DNA of 64,000 bases from Betaproteobacteria bacterium (GTDB taxonomy: Bacteria; Pseudomonadota; Gammaproteobacteria; Burkholderiales; SG8-39), in NCBI GenBank assembly GCA_016713125.1, contig JADJPT010000014.1:62001-126000 (forward strand), given 5' to 3'. This document shows positions 54,725-63,567 of the stretch, piece after piece. Under the pieces are notes generated by a model. That model worked only from the letters and a program-made list of their open reading frames with translations, did no database searches and was not told the origin of the DNA. Position numbers and translations under genes: made by a program. How positions within the stretch are numbered: position 1 is the stretch's first letter; each line of letters starts with the position of its first letter.

Positions 54725-54738
54725 TGATCGTATACGGT
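54725..54738. promoter_or_regulatory. Candidate GntR operator (ATCGTATAC copy 2)
   Basis: GATCGTATACGGTC is nearly a full palindrome around GTATAC, and ATCGTATAC (54727-54735) is identical to the copy at 51122-51130. It lies between the TetR gene and the Rieske alpha start, in the Rieske promoter region. A TetR site is an alternative reading. Confidence 0.5.
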
Positions 54739-54768
54739 CGCCCCTGCCCCCGCAATGCGCGATGCGCA

Positions 54769-55428
54769 TCACGCCCGCCCGGCCACCGCCGGGCGCAGGG
54801 TGGCCAGCGCCTCCGCCAGGTGGCGTCGCGCCAGCGAGCGCGTGGCCGCCACCGGGTTCAGCAACTGCAGGGTCACGGCGCCGTGCGCCGCGATCAGCAG
54901 CTGCTCGGCGGCTTTGCCGGCATCCAGCCCGCTGCGAAACTCTCCCGCGGCGATGCCGTCCTCCAGCAACTTGCGCCAGAAGCGCCGCTGGCGCTCGTAG
55001 CGCCGGCGCTGCTCGGCCTGCATGCCCTTGTTGCGCGAGCCCAGCGCCAGGTAATTGATCCAGAACAGCCACCAGCGATCGTGCACGCCCTGCATCACAT
55101 ACGACATGAGCAGACGTTCGAGCTGGGCGGCCGGCGAGCCGCGATACTGCTCCCAGTCCTGTGGCAGGTGGTAGGCGGCCTCCAGCGCGGCCACCAGCAG
55201 GTTCTGCTTGTTGCCGAAGTGGTAGTTCAGCGTTCCGGTGCTGACCCCGGCCAGCGCGGCGATCTCGCGCATCGAGACCTTCTCCACGCCTTCGCGCGAA
55301 ATCAGGTCGTAGACCGCGCCGAGCAGGATCTGGCGCTGCTCCTGGCCGTCGCCGCGCAACGCGGCGCGCGGCCGGCCGGCACGGCGTGGCCCGGTCGCCT
55401 TGCGGTGCGGTGCGGGACCGGGCTTCAA
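54769..55428 (-). CDS. TetR family transcriptional regulator
   Basis: This 219-residue regulator has a basic N-terminal extension (about 1-30) and the TetR helix-turn-helix (about 33-80), with LISREGVEKVSMREIAALAGVSTGTLNYHFGNKQNLL. The C-terminal ligand domain has DRWWLFWINYLALGSRN, like BetI-type regulators. It lies in the Rieske/ligase gene run, so it probably controls part of it. It starts 12 bp after the acyl-CoA dehydrogenase gene. Confidence 0.87.
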   Translation of the reverse strand: MKPGPAPHRKATGPRRAGRPRAALRGDGQEQRQILLGAVYDLISREGVEKVSMREIAALAGVSTGTLNYHFGNKQNLLVAALEAAYHLPQDWEQYRGSPAAQLERLLMSYVMQGVHDRWWLFWINYLALGSRNKGMQAEQRRRYERQRRFWRKLLEDGIAAGEFRSGLDAGKAAEQLLIAAHGAVTLQLLNPVAATRSLARRHLAEALATLRPAVAGRA

Positions 55429-55440
55429 TTCACCGCTCCA

Positions 55441-56631
55441 TCACAAGCCCAGCCAGGCCTTGGCGAGGATGTTGCGCTGCACTTCGTCGGAACCGCCGTA
55501 GATCGTGGTCTTGCGGTAGTTCAGATAGCGCGCCCCCAGGCCGGCGACCAAGGCCTCGAACTCCTCCTGCGGGTCATCGTCCAGGCGCGACTTGTACTGC
55601 CCCTGCGGCCCGACCGCGGCCAGCATCAGCTCGGTCAGCATCTGCTGGATCTGGGTGCCCTTGATCTTGAGCAGCGAGACTTCCGGTCCCGGCGGACGGC
55701 CGGTGCGGCGCATGCGGTCGAGGAAGCGCAGGTTGGTCAGTTCCAGCGCCGCCAGCTCCACCTCGACCCGCGAGATGCGGTCGCGAAAGCGCGTGTTCTC
55801 GTACAGCGGCCGGCCGCCGTCGGACTGCGCGCGCGCCAGTTCCTTCAGGCGCGCCAGCTGGCGCTTGGACCCGCCGATGCGCCCCGAGTTCATGCGCTCG
55901 TAGCCGAGCAGGTACTTGGCCACCGTCCAGCCCTTGTTCTCCTCGTGCACCAGGTTCCCGGCCGGCACGCGCACGCCGTCGAAGAACACCTCGTTCACCT
56001 CGTGCGTGCCGTCCATCAGGATCAGCGGCCGGATGGTGATGCCCGGGCTCTTCATGTCGATCAGCAGGAAGGAAATGCCTTCCTGCTTCTTGGCTGCGCC
56101 GGGATCGGTGCGCACCAGGCAGAACATCCAGTCGGCCCATTGCGCGTAGGTGGTCCAGATCTTCTGGCCGGTGACCACGTAATGGTCCCCGTCGCGCACG
56201 GCGCGCGTCTTCAGCGCCGCGAGGTCCGATCCCGCGCCGGGTTCGGAATAACCCTGGCACCAGAACTCCTCGCCGCTGTGGATCTTCGGCAGGAAGCGCG
56301 CCTTCTGCGCCTGCGTGCCGAACTGCAACAGCACCGGCGCGCACATCATCAGCGCCAGGGCCGGAATCGGCGGCGTGCCCGCGTAACCGCACTCCTCCTC
56401 GAACATGTAGCGCTGCACCACGTTCCAGCCCGGGCCGCCCCACTCGACCGGCCAGTGCGGCGCGATCCAGCCCTTCCCGGACAGGATGGCGTGCCAGCGG
56501 CGCACGTCCTCCTTCTCGAGCTCGGCGTAGCGCGCCACCTTGGCCTTCAGGTCGGCCGGCAGGTTGGCCGCCAGCCATTCGCGCACCTCGTCTCGGAACG
56601 CGAGTTCCTCTGCGGAAAAATTCAGATCCAT
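55441..56631 (-). CDS. Acyl-CoA dehydrogenase
   Basis: This 396-residue flavoenzyme oxidises an acyl-CoA. It starts MDLNFSAEELAFRDEVREWL and has CQGYSEPGAGSDLAALKTRA, the FAD-contact segment, VVTGQKIWTTYAQWADWM, and IYGGSDEVQRNILAKAWLGL, the family C-terminal region. In typical members a catalytic Glu lies near the C-terminus. It is 6 bp after the ligase gene, so the acyl-CoA made by the ligase may be its substrate. Confidence 0.9.
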   Translation of the reverse strand: MDLNFSAEELAFRDEVREWLAANLPADLKAKVARYAELEKEDVRRWHAILSGKGWIAPHWPVEWGGPGWNVVQRYMFEEECGYAGTPPIPALALMMCAPVLLQFGTQAQKARFLPKIHSGEEFWCQGYSEPGAGSDLAALKTRAVRDGDHYVVTGQKIWTTYAQWADWMFCLVRTDPGAAKKQEGISFLLIDMKSPGITIRPLILMDGTHEVNEVFFDGVRVPAGNLVHEENKGWTVAKYLLGYERMNSGRIGGSKRQLARLKELARAQSDGGRPLYENTRFRDRISRVEVELAALELTNLRFLDRMRRTGRPPGPEVSLLKIKGTQIQQMLTELMLAAVGPQGQYKSRLDDDPQEEFEALVAGLGARYLNYRKTTIYGGSDEVQRNILAKAWLGL

Positions 56632-56637
56632 GCCGCC

Positions 56638-58182
56638 TTATCCCTGTTTCTGTGTCTTCTCATCCGTGGCGAAGCCCTGCCGCAGTTCGTATTTGAGCAC
56701 CTTGCCGGTGCTGTTCCTCGGCAGCGCGTCGACGAACACCACGTGCTTGGGCTTCTTGTAGCTGGCGATGCGCTCGCGGCAATGCTCGACCACCGCCTCC
56801 GCGGTGAGCCCGGCCTGCGGGTCGGCCTCGATGAAGGCGGCCACGGCTTCGCCGAACACCGGGTCGGGCACGCCGACCACGGCCGCGTCGCGTACGCCGG
56901 GAATCTCCAGCAGCGTGTTCTCGACTTCCTTGGAATAGATGTTGTAGCCGCCGGACAGCACCATGTCCTTCTTGCGGTCGACGATGTAGAGGTAGCCCTG
57001 CTCGTCGAAGCGGCCCATGTCGCCGGTGGCGAACCAGCCGTCCGACATGGCCTCGGCGGTCTCGCGGGGCTTGTTGAAGTAGCCGCGCATGGTGATATAG
57101 CTGCCCGGCGCCCCGGAACGCACGCGGATCTCGCCGGCCTCGCCGACCGGCACGTCGCGGCCCTGCTCGTCGACCAGGCGCACCTCCACGCCCGGATTCA
57201 CGCGGCCGACGGAGGCCGCCTTGCTGACCTGCTCTTCGGCGCCCAGGTTGGTCACCGGACCGAGTTCGGTCATTGCGAAGAACGAGTACAGCTTCAGTTG
57301 CGGCAGCGCCTGCGCCAGCCGGCGCTTGATCTCGACCGGAAAGGCTTCGCCGGTCACCACGGCGATGCGCAGGTTGGCGAAACGCTGCGGCGCGGCCTCG
57401 ATCTCGGGCAGCAGCATGCGGCCCACGGTGGGCACCATGCCCAGCACGCTGATGTTGTGCGTCTCGATCAGCCGCGCGGCCTCGGCGGCCTCGAAGCGCT
57501 GCATGATCACCGCCGGCGTGCCCAGGCAGATCACGTTCATCAGCCGCGAAAAGGCCGTGCGGTGCGCCAGCGGCGTGGTGGTCAGCACGCGGTCGGCGGT
57601 GCCCATCGCCCATTGCTGCGCGTTCAGGAAGCCGTTGGAGACGATGTAGTTCGACTGCGTGATGATGGCGCCCTTGGGCTTGCCGGTGGTGCCCGAGGTG
57701 TAGCCGATCATGCAGTCGTCGAATTCGGGCGGCACCGGGGGCGGCTGCAGGTCGCCCTCCGCGCACAGCGCCGCATGCGAGAGCTCGTCGCCCTGCGCGG
57801 GGCCCCCGGTGCAGATGCGCAGGGGCACGCTTGCGCCGGAACGTTCGAGGATGTCGCGCGTCTCGGCGTCGAAGAACACCGCCCTGGGCGTGGCATCGCC
57901 CAGGATGTAGCCGACCTCCGGTCCGGACAGGCGCGGATTCAGCGTGATGGCGATGGCGCCGGCCTTGACCACCGCCATGAACACCACCAGGAACTCGATG
58001 CGGTTGCCCATCAGCAGCACCACGCGGTCGCCGACCGCGACGCCGCGCGCGGCCAGCGCACCGGCCAGCCGCGAGGACTGGGCCTCGAACTCGCCGAACG
58101 TGAGGATCGCGTCGCCGCAGCGCAGCGCCTCGCGCTGCGGCGTGGCCCGCGCATGCGCGGCGAGGAAAGCGGGAAGTTTCAT
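56638..58182 (-). CDS. AMP-dependent acyl-CoA synthetase
   Basis: This 514-residue adenylate-forming enzyme makes an acyl-CoA from a carboxylic acid, ATP and CoA. The AMP-binding motif is YTSGTTGKPKG at 161-171, and later motifs include YSFFAMTELGPVTN, GWFATGDMGRFDEQGYLYIVDRKKDMVLSGG and NSTGKVLKYELR, with the catalytic Lys. It probably activates the aromatic or fatty acid that this gene cluster handles. It begins the ligase-dehydrogenase-TetR run and lies 14 bp after the Bug receptor. Confidence 0.92.
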   Translation of the reverse strand: MKLPAFLAAHARATPQREALRCGDAILTFGEFEAQSSRLAGALAARGVAVGDRVVLLMGNRIEFLVVFMAVVKAGAIAITLNPRLSGPEVGYILGDATPRAVFFDAETRDILERSGASVPLRICTGGPAQGDELSHAALCAEGDLQPPPVPPEFDDCMIGYTSGTTGKPKGAIITQSNYIVSNGFLNAQQWAMGTADRVLTTTPLAHRTAFSRLMNVICLGTPAVIMQRFEAAEAARLIETHNISVLGMVPTVGRMLLPEIEAAPQRFANLRIAVVTGEAFPVEIKRRLAQALPQLKLYSFFAMTELGPVTNLGAEEQVSKAASVGRVNPGVEVRLVDEQGRDVPVGEAGEIRVRSGAPGSYITMRGYFNKPRETAEAMSDGWFATGDMGRFDEQGYLYIVDRKKDMVLSGGYNIYSKEVENTLLEIPGVRDAAVVGVPDPVFGEAVAAFIEADPQAGLTAEAVVEHCRERIASYKKPKHVVFVDALPRNSTGKVLKYELRQGFATDEKTQKQG

Positions 58183-58196
58183 TCCTGACCGACGCC

Positions 58197-59181
58197 CTAC
58201 TGGATGCGTATGCCGCGCGACTTGATCACCTTGCCCCAGCGCTCGATCTCGCTGCGGATGTGCGCGGCGAACTGCTCGGTCGATCCGCCGACCGGGGTCA
58301 TGCCGGCGTTCATCAGCCGCTCGCGCAACTCCGGCGTGGCCAGCGACGCCGAGATCTCCGCGTTCAGCTTGCTCATCACGTCGCGGGGCACGCCGGCACG
58401 CATGACCAGGCCGAACCAGCTGGTGACCACCGCATCGGGATAGCCCTGCTCGACGAAGGTCGGCACATCGGGCAGCAGAGGCGAACGCTCGCGGCTGGCG
58501 ATGCCGATGCCGCGCAGCCGGCCCCCCTTGATGTGGCCGAGCACGCCGGGGACGGTATTGACCGTGGCGACCACGCGCCCGCCGAGCACCTCGGTGACCG
58601 AGGGCGCGTCGCCCTTGAACGGGATGTGGGTGAACTGCACGCCGGCGATCGAGCCCAGCAGTTCCACGATCAGGTGGGTCGAGGTGGCGTTGCCCGCCGA
58701 ACCGAAGGTGGCTTCGCCGGGCTTGGCCTGGCCAGCGCCACGAACTCGCCGAAGCTCTTCGGACCCAGAGCCGGGTTCACGCTGAGCACCGGCGGAATGT
58801 TCACCAGATGCGAGCGGCGCGAAATCCGCAGAGCGTGTCGTAGGGCATGCTGGCGAACAGCGAGGGGTTGGTGGCATGCGGCACGGCCACCAGCAGGATG
58901 GTGTAACCGTCGGCGGGCTGGCGCAGCACGTGCTCGCTGGCGATGCGTTCGTAGGCGCCGGGACGACTCTCGACCAGCACGGCCTGCCCGAGCCGCGTCG
59001 ACAGGCGCTCACCGAGCGAGCGAGCGAGGAAATCCACGGGTCCGCCCGCGGTGTAGGGCAGCACGATGGTCACGGGCTTGACGGGGAATGCCTGCGCCGC
59101 GACCGCGCCGGCGGCGAGCAGCAGGCCGGCGGCGAGGGCGCCGCGCAATGCGGATTGCAGGTGGCTTACGAATATGGACAT
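58197..59181 (-). CDS. Bug-type tripartite tricarboxylate receptor, frameshifted
   Basis: The periplasmic receptor starts with a signal peptide (MSIFVSHLQSALRGALAAG) ending AQAFP, followed by KPVTIVLPYTAGGPVDFLAR. The frame slips after ASMPYDTL, and family sequence appears in three frames: DFAPLA, then LVNIPPVLSVNPALGPKSF, then KPGEATFGSAGNATSTHLIVELL. So at least three indels lie between about 58750 and 58825. The rest to WGKVIKSRGIRIQ is intact. GGAG lies before the ATG. It heads the ligase operon. Confidence 0.8.
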
Positions 59182-59452
59182 GGCGGACTCCGATGGGCGG
59201 ACGGCATGGACGGAACGGCAACAACCGCGGGAACTGCAGATCCGGATGCTAATCAATTAATCGCACGCTTGTGCAATACATTTCGCCCAGCGGTTCATGC
59301 ACCGCAGCGACGCATGCCGCGACGCGCGCGCCTCGTCAAGGCGCATGGCGATGCCAAATTCGCATGATCCTTCCCGGATGCGTCGTTGACGCCGCACCGG
59401 GCAGGCGCAATACTTGCTCGTTCTACTCGAAAATTGAGACAAGGAGCCGGTC

Positions 59453-59992
59453 ATGTCCGTAGCACGCCATCCGATGCCCGCCGATATCGCCAAGCTTTCG
59501 CTCGACGAGATCGCGCAGAAGTACGTGGCCCGCTTTCGCGACCGCAAGGCCGACTGGGCCGCGTTCGAAGATGCCAAGCTCGAAGGCTTCAAGCGCGCGC
59601 AGCATCGCTTCATCGGCGCCGGCGGCTCGGGCAAGCACGGCGATGGTGCGGCCATACCGCCGCGCGCGTTCACCCTGAGCATCATGTACGTCGAGCCCGG
59701 CCAGGGCAACGCGCCGCACACCCACGAGGTCGAGGAGATCTTCTTCGTCCTGCAGGGATACCTGACCGCCTTCATCGAGGACGAGAACGGCCGCCGCATC
59801 GACGTGCGGCTCGGCCCCTGGGAATGCATCGCCTGCCCGCCGGGCGTCATCCACCGCTACATCAACCACAGTCTCGAGCCCGTCTATTTCCAGGTCATGC
59901 TCGGCAAGGGGCGTCCCGAAGCCATGGGCTACGCGGACGAGGAGCTGTTCAAGCGCCGCGACGCGCACCTGTCCGACAAGGACAAGGGCTAG
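59453..59992 (+). CDS. Cupin domain protein
   Basis: This 179-residue single-domain cupin has the first metal motif HTHEVEEIFFVLQG (about residues 87-100), and the second motif is CPPGVIHRYINHS. A metal-dependent enzyme or a sensor is possible; cupins of this size in catabolic clusters often act as small dioxygenases or decarboxylases. It is divergent from the Bug gene, with a 271 bp gap that holds no gene I can see, and lies 73 bp before the molybdenum enzyme gene. Confidence 0.8.
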   Translation: MSVARHPMPADIAKLSLDEIAQKYVARFRDRKADWAAFEDAKLEGFKRAQHRFIGAGGSGKHGDGAAIPPRAFTLSIMYVEPGQGNAPHTHEVEEIFFVLQGYLTAFIEDENGRRIDVRLGPWECIACPPGVIHRYINHSLEPVYFQVMLGKGRPEAMGYADEELFKRRDAHLSDKDKG

Positions 59993-60065
59993 ACACGACA
60001 CGCCGGGGCGGACCCGGTCATCCGGTCGATACGTCACGCAGCCCGGGGCATCCCTCCGCGGCGGC

Positions 60066-62441
60066 ATGAACATAGAGGGAGTCAGAAACTTGAAGTACGT
60101 CGGGCAACGCATTCCACGCCGTGAAGATGCACGCTTGCTGCAAGGCAAGGGCCAGTATGTCGCAGACATGGAGCTTCCCGGCATGCTGCACGCCGTGTTC
60201 GTTCGCAGTCCGGTCGCCCATGCGCTGATCAAGTCCGTTTCCACAGAGGCGGCCGAACAGGCACCCGGCGTGGTGCGCATACTCACCGGAGCGCAGCTCG
60301 AGAAGATGCTGCCGCCCGTGCCGGACAATCAGCTGGTCCTGCCCTCCAAATGGAAGGCGCTGGTCCCGCACCGCATCCTGAATCCGCGCCAGTCGCTGCT
60401 GTGCACGGACAAGGCGCGCCATGTCGGCGAAGCCGTTGCCGTGGTCATCGCCACCAGCCGGGTTGCGGCCGAGGACGCCTCGGAGCTGGTGGAGGTCGAT
60501 TACGAGATGCTGCCGGCCATCGTCGACCCGATGAAGGCACTTGAGAAAGGTTCGGCGCTGGTCCACGAAAGCCTGAAGACCAACGAGATCGGCTGGTTCA
60601 CCGTGGGCAAGGGCGACGCGGACAAGGCACTCGCTGCGGCTCCGCGCAGGATCAAGCGCACGTTCCTGCACCACCGCTACGGCGCCATGCCGATCGAGAC
60701 GCGCGGACTGATTGCCGTCCACGACGAGCGCACCGACACGCACACCATCTGGTCCTCCACCCAGGTGGTGCACTGGGTGCAGCGGGAGATCGCCACCACG
60801 CTGCAGGTGCCCGAGGCGCGGGTGCGCGTGATCGCGCCCGATGTCGGCGGCGGCTTCGGCGTGAAGGGCCATGTCTATCCGGAGGAGATGCTGCTGCCCG
60901 CCGTTGCGCGGATGCTGGGCCGGCCGGTGAAATGGATCGAATCGCGCAGCGAACACATGCTCTCGGCCTGCCATTCCCGCGACCAGCACCACGAGGCCGA
61001 GATCGGTTTCGACGATCAGGGCCGCATCCTGGCCCTGCGCGACTCCTTCGTCGTCGATTGCGGCGCCTGGAATCCGCTCGGCGTCGCGGTGGTCTACAAC
61101 ACCGCTGCGCACATGATGGGCCCGTACAAGATCCCCAACTACGCCATCGAGGCGCGGGTCGCGGCGACCAACAAGGTGCCCAACGCCCCCTACCGCGGCG
61201 CCGGCCGCCCCGAGGCCGTGCAGGTCATGGAACGGCTGGTGGACCTGATCGCCCGCGAGCTGGACCTGGAGCCTGCCGAAGTCCGCCGCCGCAACATGAT
61301 CGGCGCCGACGAGATGCCCTACTCCGTGGGCATCCCCTACCGCGACGGCGAACCGATCGTCTACGACAGCGGCAACTACCCGAAGGCGCTGAGCCAGGCG
61401 CTGGAGGCGATCGGCGGGCTCGACGCCTTCCGCAAGCGCCAGCTGGAGGCGCGTGCGGCGGGCCGCTACATCGGCCTGGGCCTGGGTTGCTACACGGAAG
61501 GCACGGGCGTGGGTTCGTTCGAAGGCGCCACCGTGCGCATCGATCCGAGCGGAAAGATCTACGTGTCCTCGGGCGCCTGTCCGCACGGCCAGGGCATGGA
61601 GACCATCTTCGCCCAGGTCGCGGCGGATGCCTGGGGCGTGGCGCCCGAGTCGATCATCACCCATTTCGGCGATTCTTCGTCGATACCCATGGGCATCGGC
61701 ACCATTGCCAGCCGCACCACGGTCACCGTCACCGGCGCCATACACCACGCCAGCAAGCGCCTGCGCGACAAGGTGTTCGATATAGCCGCGCACAAGCTCG
61801 AATGCGCCGTTGCGGACCTCGAACTGCGCGACGGCAACGTCGGCGTGGTCGGTGTGCCGGGTGCGCAGCTGACGCTGGCGCAGATCGCCGCCGCCTCGCG
61901 TCCCGGCTGGGACAGCGGCCGTCCCCCGGGCATGGACGCCGGCCTGCAGGAGACCTTCTACTTCGAACCCTCCACCGTCACCTGGGCCTATGCCACGCAT
62001 GCCGCGGTGGTCGAGGTGGACATCGAAACCGGCCGGCTGCAGATCGAGCAGTACGTCGTCGCGCACGACTGCGGCGTGATGGTGAACCCCATGCTGGTGG
62101 ACGCGCAGATTGCCGGCGGCGTGATGCAGGGCGTCGGCGGGGCGATCGGCGAGGCCATTGCCTATGACGAGGACGGACAGCTGCTGACCGGCTCGTTCAT
62201 GGACTACGCCATGCCGGTGGCTGCCGATGCACCACCGTTGACGCTCGTGCACCAGGAAATTGCATCGCCGCTCAACCCGCTGGGCGTCAAAGGCATCGGC
62301 GAAGCCGGCGCAATCTCGCCGCCAGTCGCCATCGCCAACGCAGTATGCGATGCTCTCGCCCCTCTGGGCATCGAGATCAACGCCACACCCGTGAATCCGG
62401 AAAAGCTGCTCTGGGAAGTACTTTCGAGAACTCAACGCTGA
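60066..62441 (+). CDS. Xanthine dehydrogenase family molybdenum-binding subunit (CoxL-like)
   Basis: This 791-residue large subunit hydroxylates a substrate at a molybdopterin-cytosine-dinucleotide centre. The active-site loop is AYRGAGR-type (NAPYRGAGRPE at about 372-382), the form II CoxL signature rather than the CO-oxidising AYXCSFR. The essential Glu lies in GVKGIGEAGAI near residue 742. GGGFGVKGHVYPEE and PHGQGMETIFAQV are Moco-binding segments. No CoxS or CoxM subunit gene flanks it in this window. It precedes a TRAP transporter by 11 bp. Confidence 0.88.
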   Translation: MNIEGVRNLKYVGQRIPRREDARLLQGKGQYVADMELPGMLHAVFVRSPVAHALIKSVSTEAAEQAPGVVRILTGAQLEKMLPPVPDNQLVLPSKWKALVPHRILNPRQSLLCTDKARHVGEAVAVVIATSRVAAEDASELVEVDYEMLPAIVDPMKALEKGSALVHESLKTNEIGWFTVGKGDADKALAAAPRRIKRTFLHHRYGAMPIETRGLIAVHDERTDTHTIWSSTQVVHWVQREIATTLQVPEARVRVIAPDVGGGFGVKGHVYPEEMLLPAVARMLGRPVKWIESRSEHMLSACHSRDQHHEAEIGFDDQGRILALRDSFVVDCGAWNPLGVAVVYNTAAHMMGPYKIPNYAIEARVAATNKVPNAPYRGAGRPEAVQVMERLVDLIARELDLEPAEVRRRNMIGADEMPYSVGIPYRDGEPIVYDSGNYPKALSQALEAIGGLDAFRKRQLEARAAGRYIGLGLGCYTEGTGVGSFEGATVRIDPSGKIYVSSGACPHGQGMETIFAQVAADAWGVAPESIITHFGDSSSIPMGIGTIASRTTVTVTGAIHHASKRLRDKVFDIAAHKLECAVADLELRDGNVGVVGVPGAQLTLAQIAAASRPGWDSGRPPGMDAGLQETFYFEPSTVTWAYATHAAVVEVDIETGRLQIEQYVVAHDCGVMVNPMLVDAQIAGGVMQGVGGAIGEAIAYDEDGQLLTGSFMDYAMPVAADAPPLTLVHQEIASPLNPLGVKGIGEAGAISPPVAIANAVCDALAPLGIEINATPVNPEKLLWEVLSRTQR

Positions 62442-62452
62442 TGGAGGCATTC

Positions 62453-63532
62453 ATGAAGTTCAGCAAACGCACCGGTATCGCCGCACTTGCCCTGGCCTGC
62501 TCGGTCTTCGCAATCCCCGCAGCGCAGGCGCAGTCCAAGCCTGCCGCGCCCACCACCCTGAGCTTCAACTGGGAAGGCGCCTACGGCCGCCAGAACGTCC
62601 TGGTCTGGCCCTTCCGTCCGGGCGGTCGCTTCGACCAGCTGATCGCCCAGTACACGGGCGGCACGGTCAAGCTCGACAACAAGGAAAAGCTGTTCAGCAT
62701 CATGGACTCGGCCTTCGCGGTCGGCGACGGACGCGTGCAGATCGGCACCCAGTCGATCCCCGCGGCGTCCGGCACCTATCCGCTGCTCGACTTCGGCGGC
62801 CTGCCCGGCCTGTTCTCGGAGATGCCCAACGGCGCGACCGAGTACGCCGAAGCCATCCTCGACCCGAAGATGATGGCCACGCTGGACAAGTTCACCCAGC
62901 CCGCCGGCTTCAAGGTCCTCGGTTCGGCCATCAGCCTCGCCAACAACGCGCTGTGGGGCAACAAGGCGATCAAGACCGTGGCTGACTTCAAGGGCGTGAA
63001 GATGCGCGCCTCCGGCCGCACGCAGACCTCCGCGCTGCGCGCGCTGGGCGGCAGCCCGCTCACGCTGTCGATGGCCGAGATCGAGGAAGCCCTCAGCCGC
63101 GGCACCGTCGATGCGATCACGACCAGCAAGAGCTTCGGCGCCGAGCGCGGCCTGTCGCCGATGTCCAAGTTCGTGTCGATCTGGCCGATCACGCCGATCT
63201 TCCCGCAGTTCATCGTGGTCAACCTCAAGGCCTGGAACGGCCTCAGCCAGCAGCAGAAGGACGGCCTGCTCAAGGCCTCCGCGCAGCTGACGCGCGAGAT
63301 GGCCATGCCGCTGGAGCAGATGGACTACACCTACAACCTGTGGATCCGCAGCACCAAGACCGAGATGATCGTCCCCGACGACGCCGAGGTCCGCAAAGCC
63401 ATGGGCATGATGCAGCCGGTCTACAAGGAGTGGCTGGAAACCGCCGGTCCGCTGGGCAAGGAAGTGCTGCAGCACGCGGCGCGTCACGCCAAGGGCCCGT
63501 CGGTCGCGATCATCCGCGACATGGCGAAGTAA
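62453..63532 (+). CDS. TRAP transporter substrate-binding protein (DctP family)
   Basis: This 359-residue periplasmic receptor has a signal peptide (about 1-27, ending AQA). It has LLDFGGLPGLF and the family ligand-contact region KTVADFKGVKMRASGRTQTSALRALGG with its conserved Arg. GGAGG lies 5 bp before ATG 62453, so the upstream ATG at 62441 (MEAF) is less likely. It binds an organic acid for the TRAP transporter whose small permease subunit follows. It is co-directional with the molybdenum enzyme. Confidence 0.88.
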   Translation: MKFSKRTGIAALALACSVFAIPAAQAQSKPAAPTTLSFNWEGAYGRQNVLVWPFRPGGRFDQLIAQYTGGTVKLDNKEKLFSIMDSAFAVGDGRVQIGTQSIPAASGTYPLLDFGGLPGLFSEMPNGATEYAEAILDPKMMATLDKFTQPAGFKVLGSAISLANNALWGNKAIKTVADFKGVKMRASGRTQTSALRALGGSPLTLSMAEIEEALSRGTVDAITTSKSFGAERGLSPMSKFVSIWPITPIFPQFIVVNLKAWNGLSQQQKDGLLKASAQLTREMAMPLEQMDYTYNLWIRSTKTEMIVPDDAEVRKAMGMMQPVYKEWLETAGPLGKEVLQHAARHAKGPSVAIIRDMAK

Positions 63533-63567
63533 CAGCAAGGTAAGCCGCACACCGGGGAGCCGGATCG

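Noticed and set aside
53353..58188. A 1611-residue plus-strand open frame antisense to the Rieske, TetR, dehydrogenase and ligase genes
   Set aside because: It is a GC-rich shadow. The minus strand carries clear protein families throughout, and the antisense product is His/Arg/Val-rich low-complexity sequence.
60018..62450. An 810-residue minus-strand open frame opposite the molybdenum subunit
   Set aside because: Shadow of the CoxL-like gene; composition is typical of antisense frames in GC-rich DNA.
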